A stretch of DNA of 64,000 nt from Arthrobacter sp. Soil764 (GCF_001428075.1 NZ_LMSI01000001.1:411512-475511), one strand, 5' to 3'. Shown: positions 8,542 to 17,974, counted from the first letter of the stretch. The notes: generated by a model not told the origin, from the letters alone. Made by a program: numbers and translations.

Positions 8542-8613
8542 CGTTTTGGGCGACGGAAGGTGAGCGGGGGTTGGGAGATCCGCTGTCATACCTGAGCGGG
8601 GGTTGCGGGGTGG

Positions 8614-8626
8614 CAGACTGGTTGGG
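8614..8626 (+). promoter_or_regulatory. -10 element of menD, leaderless-type
   Basis: CAGACT at 8614-8619 is six bases upstream of the GTG start and there is no ribosome binding site. The 12-base string GTGGCAGACTGG also precedes the SRPBCC gene at 31287 at exactly the same distance from its ATG. Confidence 0.45.
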
Positions 8627-10371
8627 TGACTTTGCCGAACGAACCTGCACCGAACATCCCCGAGGTGGACGCGCCTGAGCTGAGCGCAATGGCTGCGGCG
8701 CGGACCGCCGTCGACGCTCTGCTCGACGGCGGCGTGCGGCACGTGGTGGTGTCGCCGGGTTCCCGGTCGGCACCGATGGCGTACGCCCTGGCCGAGGCCT
8801 CTGCGGCCGGGCGGGTGGACCTGCTGGTGCGGATCGACGAGCGCTCCGCGGGCTTCACGGCCCTGGGCCTGGCCCTGTCCACCGGGTCTCCGGCGGCCGT
8901 GCTCACCACGTCCGGGACCGCCGTCGGGAACCTGATGCCGGCGGTGATGGAGGCCAACCATGCCGCCGTGCCGTTGATCGTCCTCTCCGCGGACCGGCCC
9001 GACGAGCTGCGCGGAACCGGTGCCAACCAGACCACCATCCAGCCGGACCTCTTCGGTGAGCAGGTGCGCTTTGCCGTGGATGTTCCCGCGGGGACCAACC
9101 CCGAGCGCGCGGTCCAGACCGGGCTATCCGCTGCAACCGGAGCCTTTCCGGACCTGCCGCCGGGCCCGGTCCAGTTGAACCTCGCGTTCCGTGATCCTCT
9201 GGTTCCGTCGCAGGACGAAGGGCTGCCGGCGGCGGTGGAGCGGCAGCGCTACAGGGTGGGCACCGAGCCCCTGGTCATGAACCTGCCCCCGGCACCGGAC
9301 AGCCTGCCGGAGCGGCGTACCGTGGTGCTGGCAGGGCATGACGCCGGTCCGGTGGCCGAGGCGTTTGCCCGCGCCCACAACCTGCCGCTGCTGGCCGAAC
9401 CGTCCTCCAACTCCCGCTTCGGGCCCAACGCCGTAGGCCCGTACCGGCTGCTGCTGGAGCATTTCGGCCCCGGTTCCGCACAGCCGGTCGAACGTGTGGT
9501 GCTGTTCGGCCGGCCCACCCTGTCCCGTCCGGTGGCTGCGCTCCTGGCCCGCACCGATATTGAATCGGCCCTGTACCAGCCGGTTCCGGTGGCCTGGTAC
9601 GAGCCCGGCCGCCGCACCGAGCTACCGCTGGAAAACCTGGCGGACCTTGCCGATTTCGCCGGCCGGGCAGCCTCTGCCTGGCTGGACACCTGGCTCCTCG
9701 CCGGCTCCGCTGCGCAGCATGCCCTGGACCAGGTAATCTCCGCAGAGGCCGCTGCCACCGGGCCGTCCGTCGCCGCGCTGGTCTGGAAGCACGCCCGCGG
9801 CCAGCTGCTGCTCGGCTCCTCCAACGGCATCCGGGATGTGGACCTGGCCGGATTGCCCGCGCCTGATCCCGCCGCCACCGTGTACGCAAACCGGGGCCTG
9901 GCCGGGATCGACGGCACTGTTTCCACGGCCACGGGCATCGCGCTGGGCGGCCGGCAGGAGACCACCGTGCTGATGGGCGACGTGACGTTCCTGCACGACG
10001 CCGGCGGGCTCCTCCTCGGCACCGGGGAAGAACAGCCGGACCTGCGGATCGTGGCCCTGAATGATTCCGGCGGCGCCATCTTCGGGCTCCTGGAGCACGG
10101 GGGAGTCGAGGAAAGCGGCCGCTACGGAGACGCCGTCGAACGGCTCTTCGCCACCCCGCACTCCGTGGACATCGCGGCACTCGCCGCAGCGTACGGCGTC
10201 GGACATTCACTGGTAAGTACGACGGCGGGACTCGCCGAAGCGCTCGCCCGGCCCGTGCAGGGGCGGAGCATTGTGGAGGTCCGGACGGACCGCCGGCAGC
10301 TGCGGCAGCTCCATGCCCGGATCAAGGAAGCCGTTGCTGCCGCTGTCGCGGGTGTGCTGGCGGGGCAGTAG
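8626..10371 (+). CDS. menD: SEPHCHC synthase (MenD)
   Basis: Thiamine-diphosphate enzyme of 581 residues that condenses isochorismate with 2-oxoglutarate, the first committed step of the menaquinone pathway. The N-terminal part has the MenD hallmark HVVVSPGSRSAPMAYAL, then DERSAGFTALGLA and TTSGTAVGNLMPAV. The C-terminal half carries the ThDP/Mg2+ motif GDVTFLHDAGG...LNDSGGAIF. The GTG start gives MTLPNEPAPNIPEV before the first helix and sits behind a leaderless-type -10. It lies between menC and the divergent menF/menG pair, separated by phoX and an ABC importer. Confidence 0.95.
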   Translation: MTLPNEPAPNIPEVDAPELSAMAAARTAVDALLDGGVRHVVVSPGSRSAPMAYALAEASAAGRVDLLVRIDERSAGFTALGLALSTGSPAAVLTTSGTAVGNLMPAVMEANHAAVPLIVLSADRPDELRGTGANQTTIQPDLFGEQVRFAVDVPAGTNPERAVQTGLSAATGAFPDLPPGPVQLNLAFRDPLVPSQDEGLPAAVERQRYRVGTEPLVMNLPPAPDSLPERRTVVLAGHDAGPVAEAFARAHNLPLLAEPSSNSRFGPNAVGPYRLLLEHFGPGSAQPVERVVLFGRPTLSRPVAALLARTDIESALYQPVPVAWYEPGRRTELPLENLADLADFAGRAASAWLDTWLLAGSAAQHALDQVISAEAAATGPSVAALVWKHARGQLLLGSSNGIRDVDLAGLPAPDPAATVYANRGLAGIDGTVSTATGIALGGRQETTVLMGDVTFLHDAGGLLLGTGEEQPDLRIVALNDSGGAIFGLLEHGGVEESGRYGDAVERLFATPHSVDIAALAAAYGVGHSLVSTTAGLAEALARPVQGRSIVEVRTDRRQLRQLHARIKEAVAAAVAGVLAGQ

Positions 10372-10422
10372 GCACCTGCCCGGGTTAGGCTGGCCGGCGC
10401 GCAAACTACCCCGGACGCAAAA

Positions 10423-10462
10423 ATTCCCTGGCGCCGCCGGGATATCGGCAGCGCCAGGGAAT
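10423..10462. terminator. Hairpin between convergent menD and ABC importer genes
   Basis: ATTCCCTGGCGC (10423-10434) is perfectly complementary to GCGCCAGGGAAT (10451-10462) around a 16-base loop. An A-run precedes it on the left, which gives a T-run for the leftward transcript. It probably serves as a bidirectional terminator. Confidence 0.7.
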
Positions 10463-10484
10463 CTGAGGGTCGAAAAGCGGAGAC

Positions 10485-11285
10485 CTATTCCTCGATCTCG
10501 ATGTGGGTCGGGTCCAGGACGCGGCGCAGGAACTCCTTGGTGCGGGGCTGGGTGGGGGCGGAAATGACCTGTTCGGCCACGCCTTCCTCCACAACTACGC
10601 CGCCGTCCATGAACACCACGCGGTCGGCCACCTCGCGGGCGAAGCCCATCTCGTGGGTCACCACCAGCATGGTCATGCCTTCCTTGGCCAGGTTGCGCAT
10701 GACCGAGAGGACATCGCCCACGGTTTCCGGGTCCAACGCTGACGTGGGCTCGTCAAAGAGCATCAGCTCGGGGTCCATGCTGAGGGCGCGGGCGATTGCC
10801 ACACGCTGCTGCTGGCCGCCGGAAAGCTGGTCGGGGAACCGATCGGCGAGGTGTCCCAGGCCTACGCGCTCAAGGTTGTGCAAAGCCACCTTGTCCGCCT
10901 CGGCCTGGGAGCGCTTCAGCACCTTGGTCTGCGCAACGGTGCAGTTCCGCTTGGCGTCCAGGTGCGGGAACAGGTTGAACTGCTGGAACACCATCCCCAC
11001 TTTGCGGCGCATCTTGTCGATGTCCACATCCGGATCGGTGGCCTCGAAGCCTCCCACGTGGATGCTGCCTTGGTTGGGCTGCTCCAGCAGGTTCACGCAA
11101 CGGAGCAGCGTGGATTTGCCGGAACCGGAAGGGCCGATCAGGCACACCACTTCTCCCGGGGCAACGTTCAGGCTGATGCCCTTCAGGACCTCATTCGAAC
11201 CGTAGGACTTCCGCAGGTCCTTGATGGCTACGCCGGCGGCGTGGATAGTGCTGGTGCTGCCGGAGGAATTTACGACGTCGTTCAT
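10485..11285 (-). CDS. Polar amino-acid ABC importer, ATP-binding subunit
   Basis: 266 residues with every ABC motif: Walker [10 protein letters not shown] (51-59), Q-loop [11 protein letters not shown], signature LSGGQ (154-158) and Walker B LMLFDEP (174-180). The sequence is of the GlnQ/TcyC polar amino-acid class ([25 protein letters not shown]). It hydrolyses ATP on the cytoplasmic face for the permease encoded directly upstream. The three importer genes are read leftwards in the order binding protein, permease, ATPase. The substrate is probably a polar amino acid and cannot be narrowed further from sequence alone. Confidence 0.93.
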   Translation of the reverse strand: MNDVVNSSGSTSTIHAAGVAIKDLRKSYGSNEVLKGISLNVAPGEVVCLIGPSGSGKSTLLRCVNLLEQPNQGSIHVGGFEATDPDVDIDKMRRKVGMVFQQFNLFPHLDAKRNCTVAQTKVLKRSQAEADKVALHNLERVGLGHLADRFPDQLSGGQQQRVAIARALSMDPELMLFDEPTSALDPETVGDVLSVMRNLAKEGMTMLVVTHEMGFAREVADRVVFMDGGVVVEEGVAEQVISAPTQPRTKEFLRRVLDPTHIEIEE

Positions 11286-11297
11286 GCTCTTCCCTGC

Positions 11298-12089
11298 CTA
11301 TCGCTTGGTCCGCGCGGAGCGGCTTTCGAACTTCCGGGCCAGGAGGCTCAGCGGGATGGTAATCACCAGGTAGAAGGCGCCGGCCACCAGGAGCGGAGTC
11401 AGGCCCGCGCCCAGGCTGGAGATACCGTCACGGCCGAACTTGGTGAGTTCGTACTGCGAGGCGGTCAGGCCCAGGACGTAGATCAGCGACGAGTCCTTCG
11501 TCAGCAGGATGACCTCATTGGTCAGCGGCGGCAGGACGATCTTGAAGGCCTGCGGGATCACGATGGTCACCATGGCCCGCCACTGCGGCATGCCCAGCGA
11601 CCGGGCTGCCTCGAGCTGGCCCTTTGGCACAGCCTGGAGGCCGGCGCGAAGCGTCTCTGCGATGTAGGCCGAGGCCACCATGCCCAGGGAGATCATGACC
11701 ACGATGGTGACGTTCCACTGGACGCCGAACGCCAGCGGAACACCGTAGCCAAAGGCGATGAAGACCAGGAGCGCGGGAATGCCGCGGAAGAATTCGATGT
11801 AGCCGGTGGCGATCCAGCGGTAGAGCGGGAAGCTGGAGAGCTTCATGAGGGCCAGCAGCAGGCCTCCGGAGAGCCCCACAATAAAGCCGAGGAAGGTGTA
11901 AACCAGGGTGTTCTTAAGGCCGGACAGGAAGATGTCCGGGAACATCGGACCGATCTTGCCGAAGTTGAAGACACTGGTGCCGATGGTCTTCCAGTCCACG
12001 GCCAGGATGATGGCCACCAGGGCCACGAGGAAGATTGCGCCCTGGACGTAAAGGCTTACCCGGGCCCGTTGGCGTGCGGTCATTGCCAT
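11298..12089 (-). CDS. Polar amino-acid ABC importer, permease subunit
   Basis: 263 residues with about five membrane helices in the HisM/GlnP arrangement. The cytoplasmic coupling loop is clear: RAGLQAVPKGQLEAARSLGMPQWRAMVTIVIPQA, the EAA-type motif that docks onto the ATPase. FRGIPALLVFIAFGYG is another family signature. It ends 12 bases before the ATPase gene starts and follows the binding-protein gene. It should act as a homodimer in the cytoplasmic membrane. Confidence 0.93.
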   Translation of the reverse strand: MAMTARQRARVSLYVQGAIFLVALVAIILAVDWKTIGTSVFNFGKIGPMFPDIFLSGLKNTLVYTFLGFIVGLSGGLLLALMKLSSFPLYRWIATGYIEFFRGIPALLVFIAFGYGVPLAFGVQWNVTIVVMISLGMVASAYIAETLRAGLQAVPKGQLEAARSLGMPQWRAMVTIVIPQAFKIVLPPLTNEVILLTKDSSLIYVLGLTASQYELTKFGRDGISSLGAGLTPLLVAGAFYLVITIPLSLLARKFESRSARTKR

Positions 12090-12120
12090 TAATAGCTCAC
12101 ATTTCGTTGTGCGTGGCTGA

Positions 12121-12156
12121 GGCCCCGGACGGACTGACTACAGCCTGTCCGGGGCC
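12121..12156 (-). terminator. Intercistronic hairpin between binding protein and permease
   Basis: GGCCCCGGAC (12121-12130) pairs with GTCCGGGGCC (12147-12156) across a 16-base loop. It lies just after the binding-protein stop and has no T-tract. Such hairpins between a binding protein and its permease often stabilise the upstream message or attenuate downstream transcription, giving excess binding protein. That role here is inferred. Confidence 0.5.
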
Positions 12157-12182
12157 CCAGCGGCGTTCGATAGCCCGCAGGC

Positions 12183-12986
12183 CTACTTGGCGGTCTGGCC
12201 GAACCAGGTGGTTTTGAACTTTTCCAGCGAGCCATCGTCGGTCAGGCGCTTGAGCGTGCCGTTGACCTTCTCCAGCATGGCGGTGTTGCCCTTCTTGACG
12301 GCAATGCCGAGCTTCTCGCCCGTTGCGAAGTCCTCGACGCTCTTGAACTTGGGGTCGTCCTTGATGGCGTAGCCCAGGACGGACTGGTTGCCCAGGGCGG
12401 CGTCGACGGTGCCTGCCTGGAGGGCCTGGACCAGGAGGCCGGTGTCCTCAAACTGCTGGGCCTCGATGCCCTTGTCCTTGGCGTACTCAGCGCCGGTGGT
12501 GGCCTGCTGGACGCCAACCTTCTTGCCCTTGGCGTCATCCAGGCTCTTGATTCCCGAACCGGTGTTGGCCACCAGGGTCAGGTCGTCATCCAGGTAGGGC
12601 GTGGAGAAGTCCATGACCGACTTGCGCGTATCGGTGATGGAGATCGAGGAGATGGACACATCGCACTGGGTCAGAGCGGTGCCGGTCTCGATGGCCTCGA
12701 AGGAGCTGTCCACCGTGTTGAGTTCCGCGCCGAGGTCCTTGGCAACCTCGTTGGCGATGTCGATGTCGAAACCGACAGTCTTGCCATCCTTCTGGAATTC
12801 GAAGGGCTCGTAGGGGATGTCCGAGCAGACAGTGAGCTTGCCGGCGTTGATCAGCTTTACGCCGCCTTCAGAGGCTGCCGGGGTGGAGCTTCCCCCGCCG
12901 CATGCCGTGAGGGTGAGGGCGCCGACGGCGAGGAGTGCTGCTGCCTTGGCTGACATTTTGGCCGTGGCCAGGGACTTGAGCTGCAT
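12183..12986 (-). CDS. Amino-acid ABC importer, lipoprotein substrate-binding subunit
   Basis: 267 residues. A lipoprotein signal (MQLKSLATAKMSAKAAALLAV) ends in the lipobox LTAC with Cys29 as the lipidated residue, so the protein is anchored on the outer face of the membrane. The mature part is a family-3 solute-binding protein: LTVCSDIPYEPFEF, VGFDIDIANEVAKDLG, FDTGTALTQ-like loops and a C-terminal GTLKRLTDDGSLEKFKTTWFG. It is the first gene of the leftward importer operon. The roughly 180-base upstream region is A/T-richer and should hold the promoter; TACACT on the minus strand at 13039-13034 is a candidate -10. Confidence 0.93.
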   Translation of the reverse strand: MQLKSLATAKMSAKAAALLAVGALTLTACGGGSSTPAASEGGVKLINAGKLTVCSDIPYEPFEFQKDGKTVGFDIDIANEVAKDLGAELNTVDSSFEAIETGTALTQCDVSISSISITDTRKSVMDFSTPYLDDDLTLVANTGSGIKSLDDAKGKKVGVQQATTGAEYAKDKGIEAQQFEDTGLLVQALQAGTVDAALGNQSVLGYAIKDDPKFKSVEDFATGEKLGIAVKKGNTAMLEKVNGTLKRLTDDGSLEKFKTTWFGQTAK

Positions 12987-13164
12987 ATTTCTTACCTTTT
13001 GTTGCAGGGGTATGCGGGACTAAACCGGTTCATAGTGTAGCGCCGATAAGGAGATGTGCATCACAGAAAACTTCTTTTGATTATTGGATAACTAAACCAC
13101 AACAGGATTCAAGCCTTCCACGCCACCCGTTGTCCGTGATCCCAGACTCTCTGCCATCCAGGGG

Positions 13165-14580
13165 TCAGCTGCTGATGCCCAGCGACTCCAGCATCGGCCG
13201 GAACTTGGCCCAGGTTTCGGCCAGCTCCGCCTTGGGCTGGGAACCGTCCACGATGCCGCAGCCGGCATAAAGCCGCACGGTTTCAGGAGACTCGATGACG
13301 GCACCGCGCAAAGCGATACCCCACTCGCCGTTCCCGGCCGCGTCCAGCCAGCCCACCGGCCCGGCGTAGGGGCCGCGGTCAAGATGCTCGAGCTTCCGGA
13401 TCAGTTCGCCCGCCACCAGCGTCGGGGTTCCGCAGACAGCCGCCGTGGGGTGAAGTGCGTTGATCAGGGCCAGGCAGGTGGGTACGTGGCCCTCCACCTC
13501 GGTGAGTTCCGCCTTGACGTCCGAGGCCAGGTGCCACACGTTGGGCAGCTCCAGGATGAAGGGCTCGTCATGGGCATTCATGGCCTCGGAGAACGGCGCC
13601 AGCTGCTTGGTCAGGGACTGGATGGCGATCTCGTGCTCGTGCCGCTGCTTCTCGGACCCGGCCAAAACACGGGTTGCGTAATCCATGGGCGGCCCGTCCT
13701 CGCCATGCGCGTCGCGGCGGTCCAGGGTGCCGGCCAGCACGCGGGCCTGGGCAGTGCGGCCCTCCACCTGGATCAGCATCTCCGGGGTGGCCCCCACCAG
13801 CCCGTCCACCCCATAGGTCCAGCATTCGCGGTACCTCGCGGCGAGTTCGCGCAGCACCGCTGAGGCATGTACGCCGGTTGGAATAGTGGCCACCACGTCC
13901 CGGGCGAGCACCAGCTTCTCCAGCGCTCCCGTGCGGATTTCGGCAACCCCGGCTGCCACGGCATCCATCCACGCTTCCTCGCTCAGGGAGCCGGTATGCA
14001 GGGTTGCGCCGGCAGCCAGGGGGAGGGGACGGACGACGGCGCCGCCGGCTTTCCCGGGCACGGCACCCAGGGGTGCGTCCCCGGCGGAGTCTGCTGCCGC
14101 CGTCGTGCCTTCAGCGTCCGGGGTGCCGGCAGCGTGCGCGCCGGCGGGACCACCGCTGAGCCAGCGGTCAAGTGCCGCGAGTGCCGACTCTTCGGTGAGC
14201 GGGCCGTCGTCGAACGTCAACTGTGTGAGCCATGCCTGGTTGTCCCGCACGCCCACCACGATCTCCGGGACAATCAGGCGGGACTCGTGGGCGGACGTCT
14301 TGGAGAAGGCGAACGAGCCGAAGGCCACGGGGCCGGTGCCGGGCAGCTCCACGGAGTCCGTGGCGTCAGCCTCCAGGACCAGGTGCCGCCACCAGATGTC
14401 CGCCTCCAGGAACCGGTCCGGTCCGGTGGCAGTGAATCGCGCGATCTCGCCGAACCCGGCCAGGCCGGCTTCCCGGCGGGTCCAGCACAGGACATCGTCC
14501 CTGACCAGAAACGAAGGCAGCCCCCCGGGGAACGCTTTGCCATCCAGGGGGACTGTCAAGGTGCGGAACGTGCTCGTCAT
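13165..14580 (-). CDS. menF: Isochorismate synthase
   Basis: 471-residue chorismate-utilising enzyme that converts chorismate to isochorismate at the entry of menaquinone synthesis. Family features lie in the C-terminal half: EKLVLARDV, SAVLRELAARYRECWTYGVDGLVGATPEMLIQ, AGTLDRRDAHG, SEKQRHEHEIAIQSL, HPTAAVCGTP (the active-site loop) and ERGPYAGPVGWLDAAGNGEWGIALR with RLYAGCGIVDGSQP. A ~30-residue Ala/Gly/Thr-rich linker near residues 140-170 is lineage-specific. It is divergent from menG with 122 bases between the starts, so the two may be co-regulated from a shared region. Confidence 0.93.
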   Translation of the reverse strand: MTSTFRTLTVPLDGKAFPGGLPSFLVRDDVLCWTRREAGLAGFGEIARFTATGPDRFLEADIWWRHLVLEADATDSVELPGTGPVAFGSFAFSKTSAHESRLIVPEIVVGVRDNQAWLTQLTFDDGPLTEESALAALDRWLSGGPAGAHAAGTPDAEGTTAAADSAGDAPLGAVPGKAGGAVVRPLPLAAGATLHTGSLSEEAWMDAVAAGVAEIRTGALEKLVLARDVVATIPTGVHASAVLRELAARYRECWTYGVDGLVGATPEMLIQVEGRTAQARVLAGTLDRRDAHGEDGPPMDYATRVLAGSEKQRHEHEIAIQSLTKQLAPFSEAMNAHDEPFILELPNVWHLASDVKAELTEVEGHVPTCLALINALHPTAAVCGTPTLVAGELIRKLEHLDRGPYAGPVGWLDAAGNGEWGIALRGAVIESPETVRLYAGCGIVDGSQPKAELAETWAKFRPMLESLGISS

Positions 14581-14702
14581 GATGAGACAACACTACTCCC
14601 GCGTACACCCTGGCCTCCCCGGCACCTTGGCGCAGCCCTGCGCAGGCGGGATGCGGCAAATCGGGGCTGGTCAGCACCTCCGGGAACATTTGAGACAATG
14701 TC

Positions 14703-15482
14703 ATGGTGAACCGAGCATCCTTGGATAAGCGTCCGGACGAAGTAGCCACGATGTTTGACGACGTCGCACCGAAATACGACGTCGTCAACGATGTCCTCTC
14801 CATGGGGCAGACCCGCCGCTGGCGGAAGATCGTGGTGGACGCGATGGAAGTCTCCAAGGGCCAGCGGGTCCTGGACCTTGCGGCCGGAACGGGTACCTCC
14901 AGCGAACCATATGCCGACGCCGGCATAGATGTGGTGGCCTGCGACTTCTCCCTGGGCATGCTCAAGGTGGGCAAGCGCCGCCGGCCGGACATCAACTTCA
15001 TTGCCGGTGACGCCACCAACCTGCCGTTCGCTGACAACACCTTTGACGCCACCACCATCTCCTTCGGCCTGCGCAATGTAAACGAGCCCAAGAAGGCGCT
15101 GCAGGAGATGCTCCGCGTGACCAAGCCCGGCGGCCGGCTGGTCATCGCCGAGTTCTCCCAGCCCGTGGTTCCGCTGTGGCGCACCATGTACACCGAATAC
15201 CTGATGCGGGCCCTGCCGGCCATCGCCGTCAAGGTCGCCTCCAACCCGGACGCCTACGTGTACCTGGCCGAGTCCATCCGCGCCTGGCCGGACCAGGACC
15301 ACCTGGCCGCGTGGCTGCAGGAAGCGGGCTGGGAGAACGTCACCTACCGCAACCTCACCGGCGGCATTGTGGCCGTCCACCGTGCCTTCAAGCCCGCGGA
15401 TTCGTCACCGGACAGCGCCGCCGCCGCCATCGCCGCGCACAAGGGCCCGGTGGCCAAGCTGCGCCGCAACATCGTCCGCTGA
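14703..15482 (+). CDS. menG: Demethylmenaquinone methyltransferase
   Basis: 259-residue class I SAM-dependent methyltransferase of the UbiE/MenG family, which adds the final ring methyl group to make menaquinone. UbiE signatures are visible: [24 protein letters not shown], the SAM-binding loop [12 protein letters not shown], the acidic DFSLGML, and [36 protein letters not shown]. The C-terminal tail is Ala-rich. The reductase gene begins three bases after the stop, so menG heads a three-gene operon (menG, reductase, polyprenyl synthase). Confidence 0.95.
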   Translation: MVNRASLDKRPDEVATMFDDVAPKYDVVNDVLSMGQTRRWRKIVVDAMEVSKGQRVLDLAAGTGTSSEPYADAGIDVVACDFSLGMLKVGKRRRPDINFIAGDATNLPFADNTFDATTISFGLRNVNEPKKALQEMLRVTKPGGRLVIAEFSQPVVPLWRTMYTEYLMRALPAIAVKVASNPDAYVYLAESIRAWPDQDHLAAWLQEAGWENVTYRNLTGGIVAVHRAFKPADSSPDSAAAAIAAHKGPVAKLRRNIVR

Positions 15483-15485
15483 CCT

Positions 15486-16817
15486 GTGAAAGTACTGATT
15501 GTCGGCGCGGGTCCGGCAGGATCCACGGCCGCGTATTACCTCGCCAAGGCGGGCATCGACGTCACGGTCCTCGAGAAGACGTCGTTTCCACGGGAAAAGG
15601 TGTGCGGCGACGGGCTCACCCCCCGCGCCGTCCGCGAGATCCAGAAGCTGGGCCTGCCCCATCCGGAGAACGACGGCTGGCGCCGGAACAAGGGCCTGCG
15701 ACTGATCGCCGGCGGCCGCACCATCGAACTGCCCTGGCCCGAGGTGTCCGACTTCCCCCAGTATGGGCTGATCCGCACCCGGCTCGGCTTTGACGAGGAA
15801 CTGGCCCGGCACGCGCAGGCCGCCGGCGCCACCGTCCTCGAGCGCCACAGCGTCACCGAGGCCATCCGGAACGACGACGGCCGCGTCACGGGGGTCCGCG
15901 CAGCGCTCCTTGACGAGTCCGGACGAAAGACGGGACAGACGCAGGAGTTCAGTGCCGACGTCGTCCTTGCTGCCGACGGAAACTCCACCCGCACCGCCGT
16001 CTCGCTCGGCATCCAGAAGCGCGACGACCGCCCGCTCGGCGTCGCCGTCCGCACCTACTTCACCTCCCCGCGCACCGACGACGACTGGATGGAAGGCTGG
16101 CTGGAGCTCCCCGGACGCGACGGCAAGCTGCTGCCCGGCTACGGCTGGGTGTTCGGCGTGGGCGACGGAACGTCCAACGTTGGCCTGGGCATCCTGAACT
16201 CCTCCAAGGAATTCGGGAAGCTCGACTACAAGCAGGTGCTGCGCGAATGGACCGCCGGCATGCCCGCCGACTGGGGCTTCACCCCGGAGAACCAGGTGGG
16301 GGAGATCCGCGGGGCGGCGCTTCCCATGGGCTTCAACCGAACGCCCCACTACTCGCCCGGCCTGCTGCTCCTGGGCGACGCCGGCGGCATGGTCTCGCCG
16401 TTCAACGGCGAGGGCATCTCCTACGCGATGGAGTCGGCGCGCTTCGCCGCGGAGTTCATCATCGACGCCTCCTCGCGCACATATGCCGCAGGTGGAACGT
16501 ACGACGCCGATGGGCACCTTTCGCGGTACGCGGACTATGTGCGGGACCAGTGGGGTTCGCACTTCACCCTGGGCCGGGCCTTCGCCGCGCTGATCGGGAA
16601 ACCCGCCGTAATGAAACTCGCGCTGCGGACCGGCATGCCCATCCCGGTGCTGATGCGGTTCGTGGTCCGGCTCCTTGCCAACCTCACGGACCCCTCCGCC
16701 AAGGGCTTCGAGGACCGGGTGATCCGCGTCCTGGAATCGCTGGTTCCGGCCACATCCAATACCCCGTCAGCTCCGAACCAGCGGTATCCGCAACAAAAAG
16801 TTAGGGTTAACCCGTGA
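15486..16817 (+). CDS. FAD-dependent geranylgeranyl reductase-family protein (MenJ-like)
   Basis: 443 residues. The N-terminal Rossmann motif VLIVGAGPAGSTAAYYLAKAG binds FAD, followed by KVCGDGLTPRAVREI (the conserved C-x-D-G segment of the family) and LLLGDAGGMVSPFNGEGISYAMESARFAAE near residue 300. The family reduces isoprenoid double bonds. Directly between menG and a polyprenyl diphosphate synthase, it most likely saturates one isoprene unit of the menaquinone tail, as MenJ does in mycobacteria. The specific product (for example MK-9(H2)) is inferred. The GTG start is three bases after menG, and the stop overlaps the next GTG. Confidence 0.88.
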   Translation: MKVLIVGAGPAGSTAAYYLAKAGIDVTVLEKTSFPREKVCGDGLTPRAVREIQKLGLPHPENDGWRRNKGLRLIAGGRTIELPWPEVSDFPQYGLIRTRLGFDEELARHAQAAGATVLERHSVTEAIRNDDGRVTGVRAALLDESGRKTGQTQEFSADVVLAADGNSTRTAVSLGIQKRDDRPLGVAVRTYFTSPRTDDDWMEGWLELPGRDGKLLPGYGWVFGVGDGTSNVGLGILNSSKEFGKLDYKQVLREWTAGMPADWGFTPENQVGEIRGAALPMGFNRTPHYSPGLLLLGDAGGMVSPFNGEGISYAMESARFAAEFIIDASSRTYAAGGTYDADGHLSRYADYVRDQWGSHFTLGRAFAALIGKPAVMKLALRTGMPIPVLMRFVVRLLANLTDPSAKGFEDRVIRVLESLVPATSNTPSAPNQRYPQQKVRVNP

Positions 16818-17914
16818 CCAAATCCGCAGACCACAGCTGGACGCACGCCGGGCACGGCCTGCCGGACTCCGAACCCAGCCTCAACACCACGGCCATCGCC
16901 ACGGGTCTCCAACTGCCGGCCGGCTTTGCGGCCATCGCGGCGGACGCTGAACTGGGCCCTGCCATCACCAACAACCTGGCCAAGGTGGAGAAGAAGCTCC
17001 GCGAAGCCATCGCCAATTCGGATCCCCTGGCTGACGCAACGTCGCGCCACCTGGTGGAAGCCGGCGGCAAGCGAATCCGGCCGCTGCTGACGCTGCTCTG
17101 CGCGCACCTCGGTGACGCGTCGCTGCCCGCGGTGGTGCAGGCCGCCGTCGTGGTTGAACTGACGCACCTGGCAACCCTGTACCACGACGACGTCATGGAC
17201 TCCGCCCCGTTCCGCCGCGGCGCACCCACCGCCCACGAGGTGTGGGGTAACTCCGTGGCCGTCCTCACTGGCGACCTTATTTTTGCCCGCGCCTCCATCC
17301 TGGTGTCCGAACTTGGCGGGCGTGCGTTGGGTATCCAGGCCCGTACCTTCGAGCGGCTGTGCCTGGGCCAGCTGCACGAAACCGTGGGCCCGCGCCCGGA
17401 CGAGGATCCGGTGGAGCACTACCTGTCCGTCATTGCGGACAAGACCGGTTCACTGGTGGCGGCCTCAGGCCAGTTCGGTGCCATCTTCTCCGGCGCTGAC
17501 GAGGCCTTCGAGGACATCCTGGTGGAGTATGGCGAGAAGGTTGGCGTGGCCTTCCAGCTGGCTGATGACGTCATCGATGTCACCGGCGTCAAGGTGAAGT
17601 CCGGCAAGTCACCCGGTACAGACCTGCGCGAAGGGGTTCCCACGCTGCCCGTGCTGCTCCTGCGCAAGGCTGCCGCTGATGGTGACCAGTCCGCCGTCGA
17701 CCTCCTGAAGCTTATTGACGGCGACTTGTCCTCGGACGACGCCCTTGCCGCCGCCGTTGCGGGGCTCCGCGAGCACCCGGTTACCGCCGAGTCCTGGGTG
17801 GTGGCACGCCGCTGGGCTGATGAGGCCATTGCCGCCCTGGCTCCGCTGCCCGAGGGCGTGGTCAAGGAATCGCTGTCTAACTTCGCCCTGGCTGTGGTGG
17901 ACCGCGCCAGCTGA
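16814..17914 (+). CDS. Long-chain polyprenyl diphosphate synthase
   Basis: 366 residues. Trans-prenyltransferase motifs are complete: GGKRIRPLL (84-92), the first Asp-rich motif DDVMD (125-129) with RRGAPTAHEVWG, and the second, DDVID (251-255). It elongates farnesyl or geranylgeranyl diphosphate with isopentenyl diphosphate. The position after menG and the MenJ-like reductase indicates it makes the menaquinone side chain. Small residues precede the first Asp motif, in line with a long product, but chain length cannot be fixed from sequence. The GTG start overlaps the preceding stop (GTGA). A ~40-residue N-terminal extension precedes the core. Confidence 0.92.
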   Translation: MTKSADHSWTHAGHGLPDSEPSLNTTAIATGLQLPAGFAAIAADAELGPAITNNLAKVEKKLREAIANSDPLADATSRHLVEAGGKRIRPLLTLLCAHLGDASLPAVVQAAVVVELTHLATLYHDDVMDSAPFRRGAPTAHEVWGNSVAVLTGDLIFARASILVSELGGRALGIQARTFERLCLGQLHETVGPRPDEDPVEHYLSVIADKTGSLVAASGQFGAIFSGADEAFEDILVEYGEKVGVAFQLADDVIDVTGVKVKSGKSPGTDLREGVPTLPVLLLRKAAADGDQSAVDLLKLIDGDLSSDDALAAAVAGLREHPVTAESWVVARRWADEAIAALAPLPEGVVKESLSNFALAVVDRAS

Positions 17915-17928
17915 TTTCCGTTCGTTAG

Positions 17929-17970
17929 GAGCCCGGTTCCCCTGGTTGTTTGGCGGTGCCGGGCTTCTTC
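17929..17970 (+). terminator. Intrinsic terminator after the menG operon
   Basis: AGCCCGG (17930-17936) pairs with CCGGGCT (17959-17965). Weaker internal CC/GG pairs reduce the loop, and the right arm runs into TCTTCTTTT. The position, 15 bases after the polyprenyl synthase stop, fits rho-independent termination of the operon. Confidence 0.7.
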
Positions 17971-17974
17971 TTTT

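Noticed and set aside
13052..13064. TGTGCATCACA upstream of the amino-acid binding protein as a CRP/GlxR site
   Set aside because: Spacing between half-sites is too short for the 16-bp consensus, and the promoter position is uncertain.
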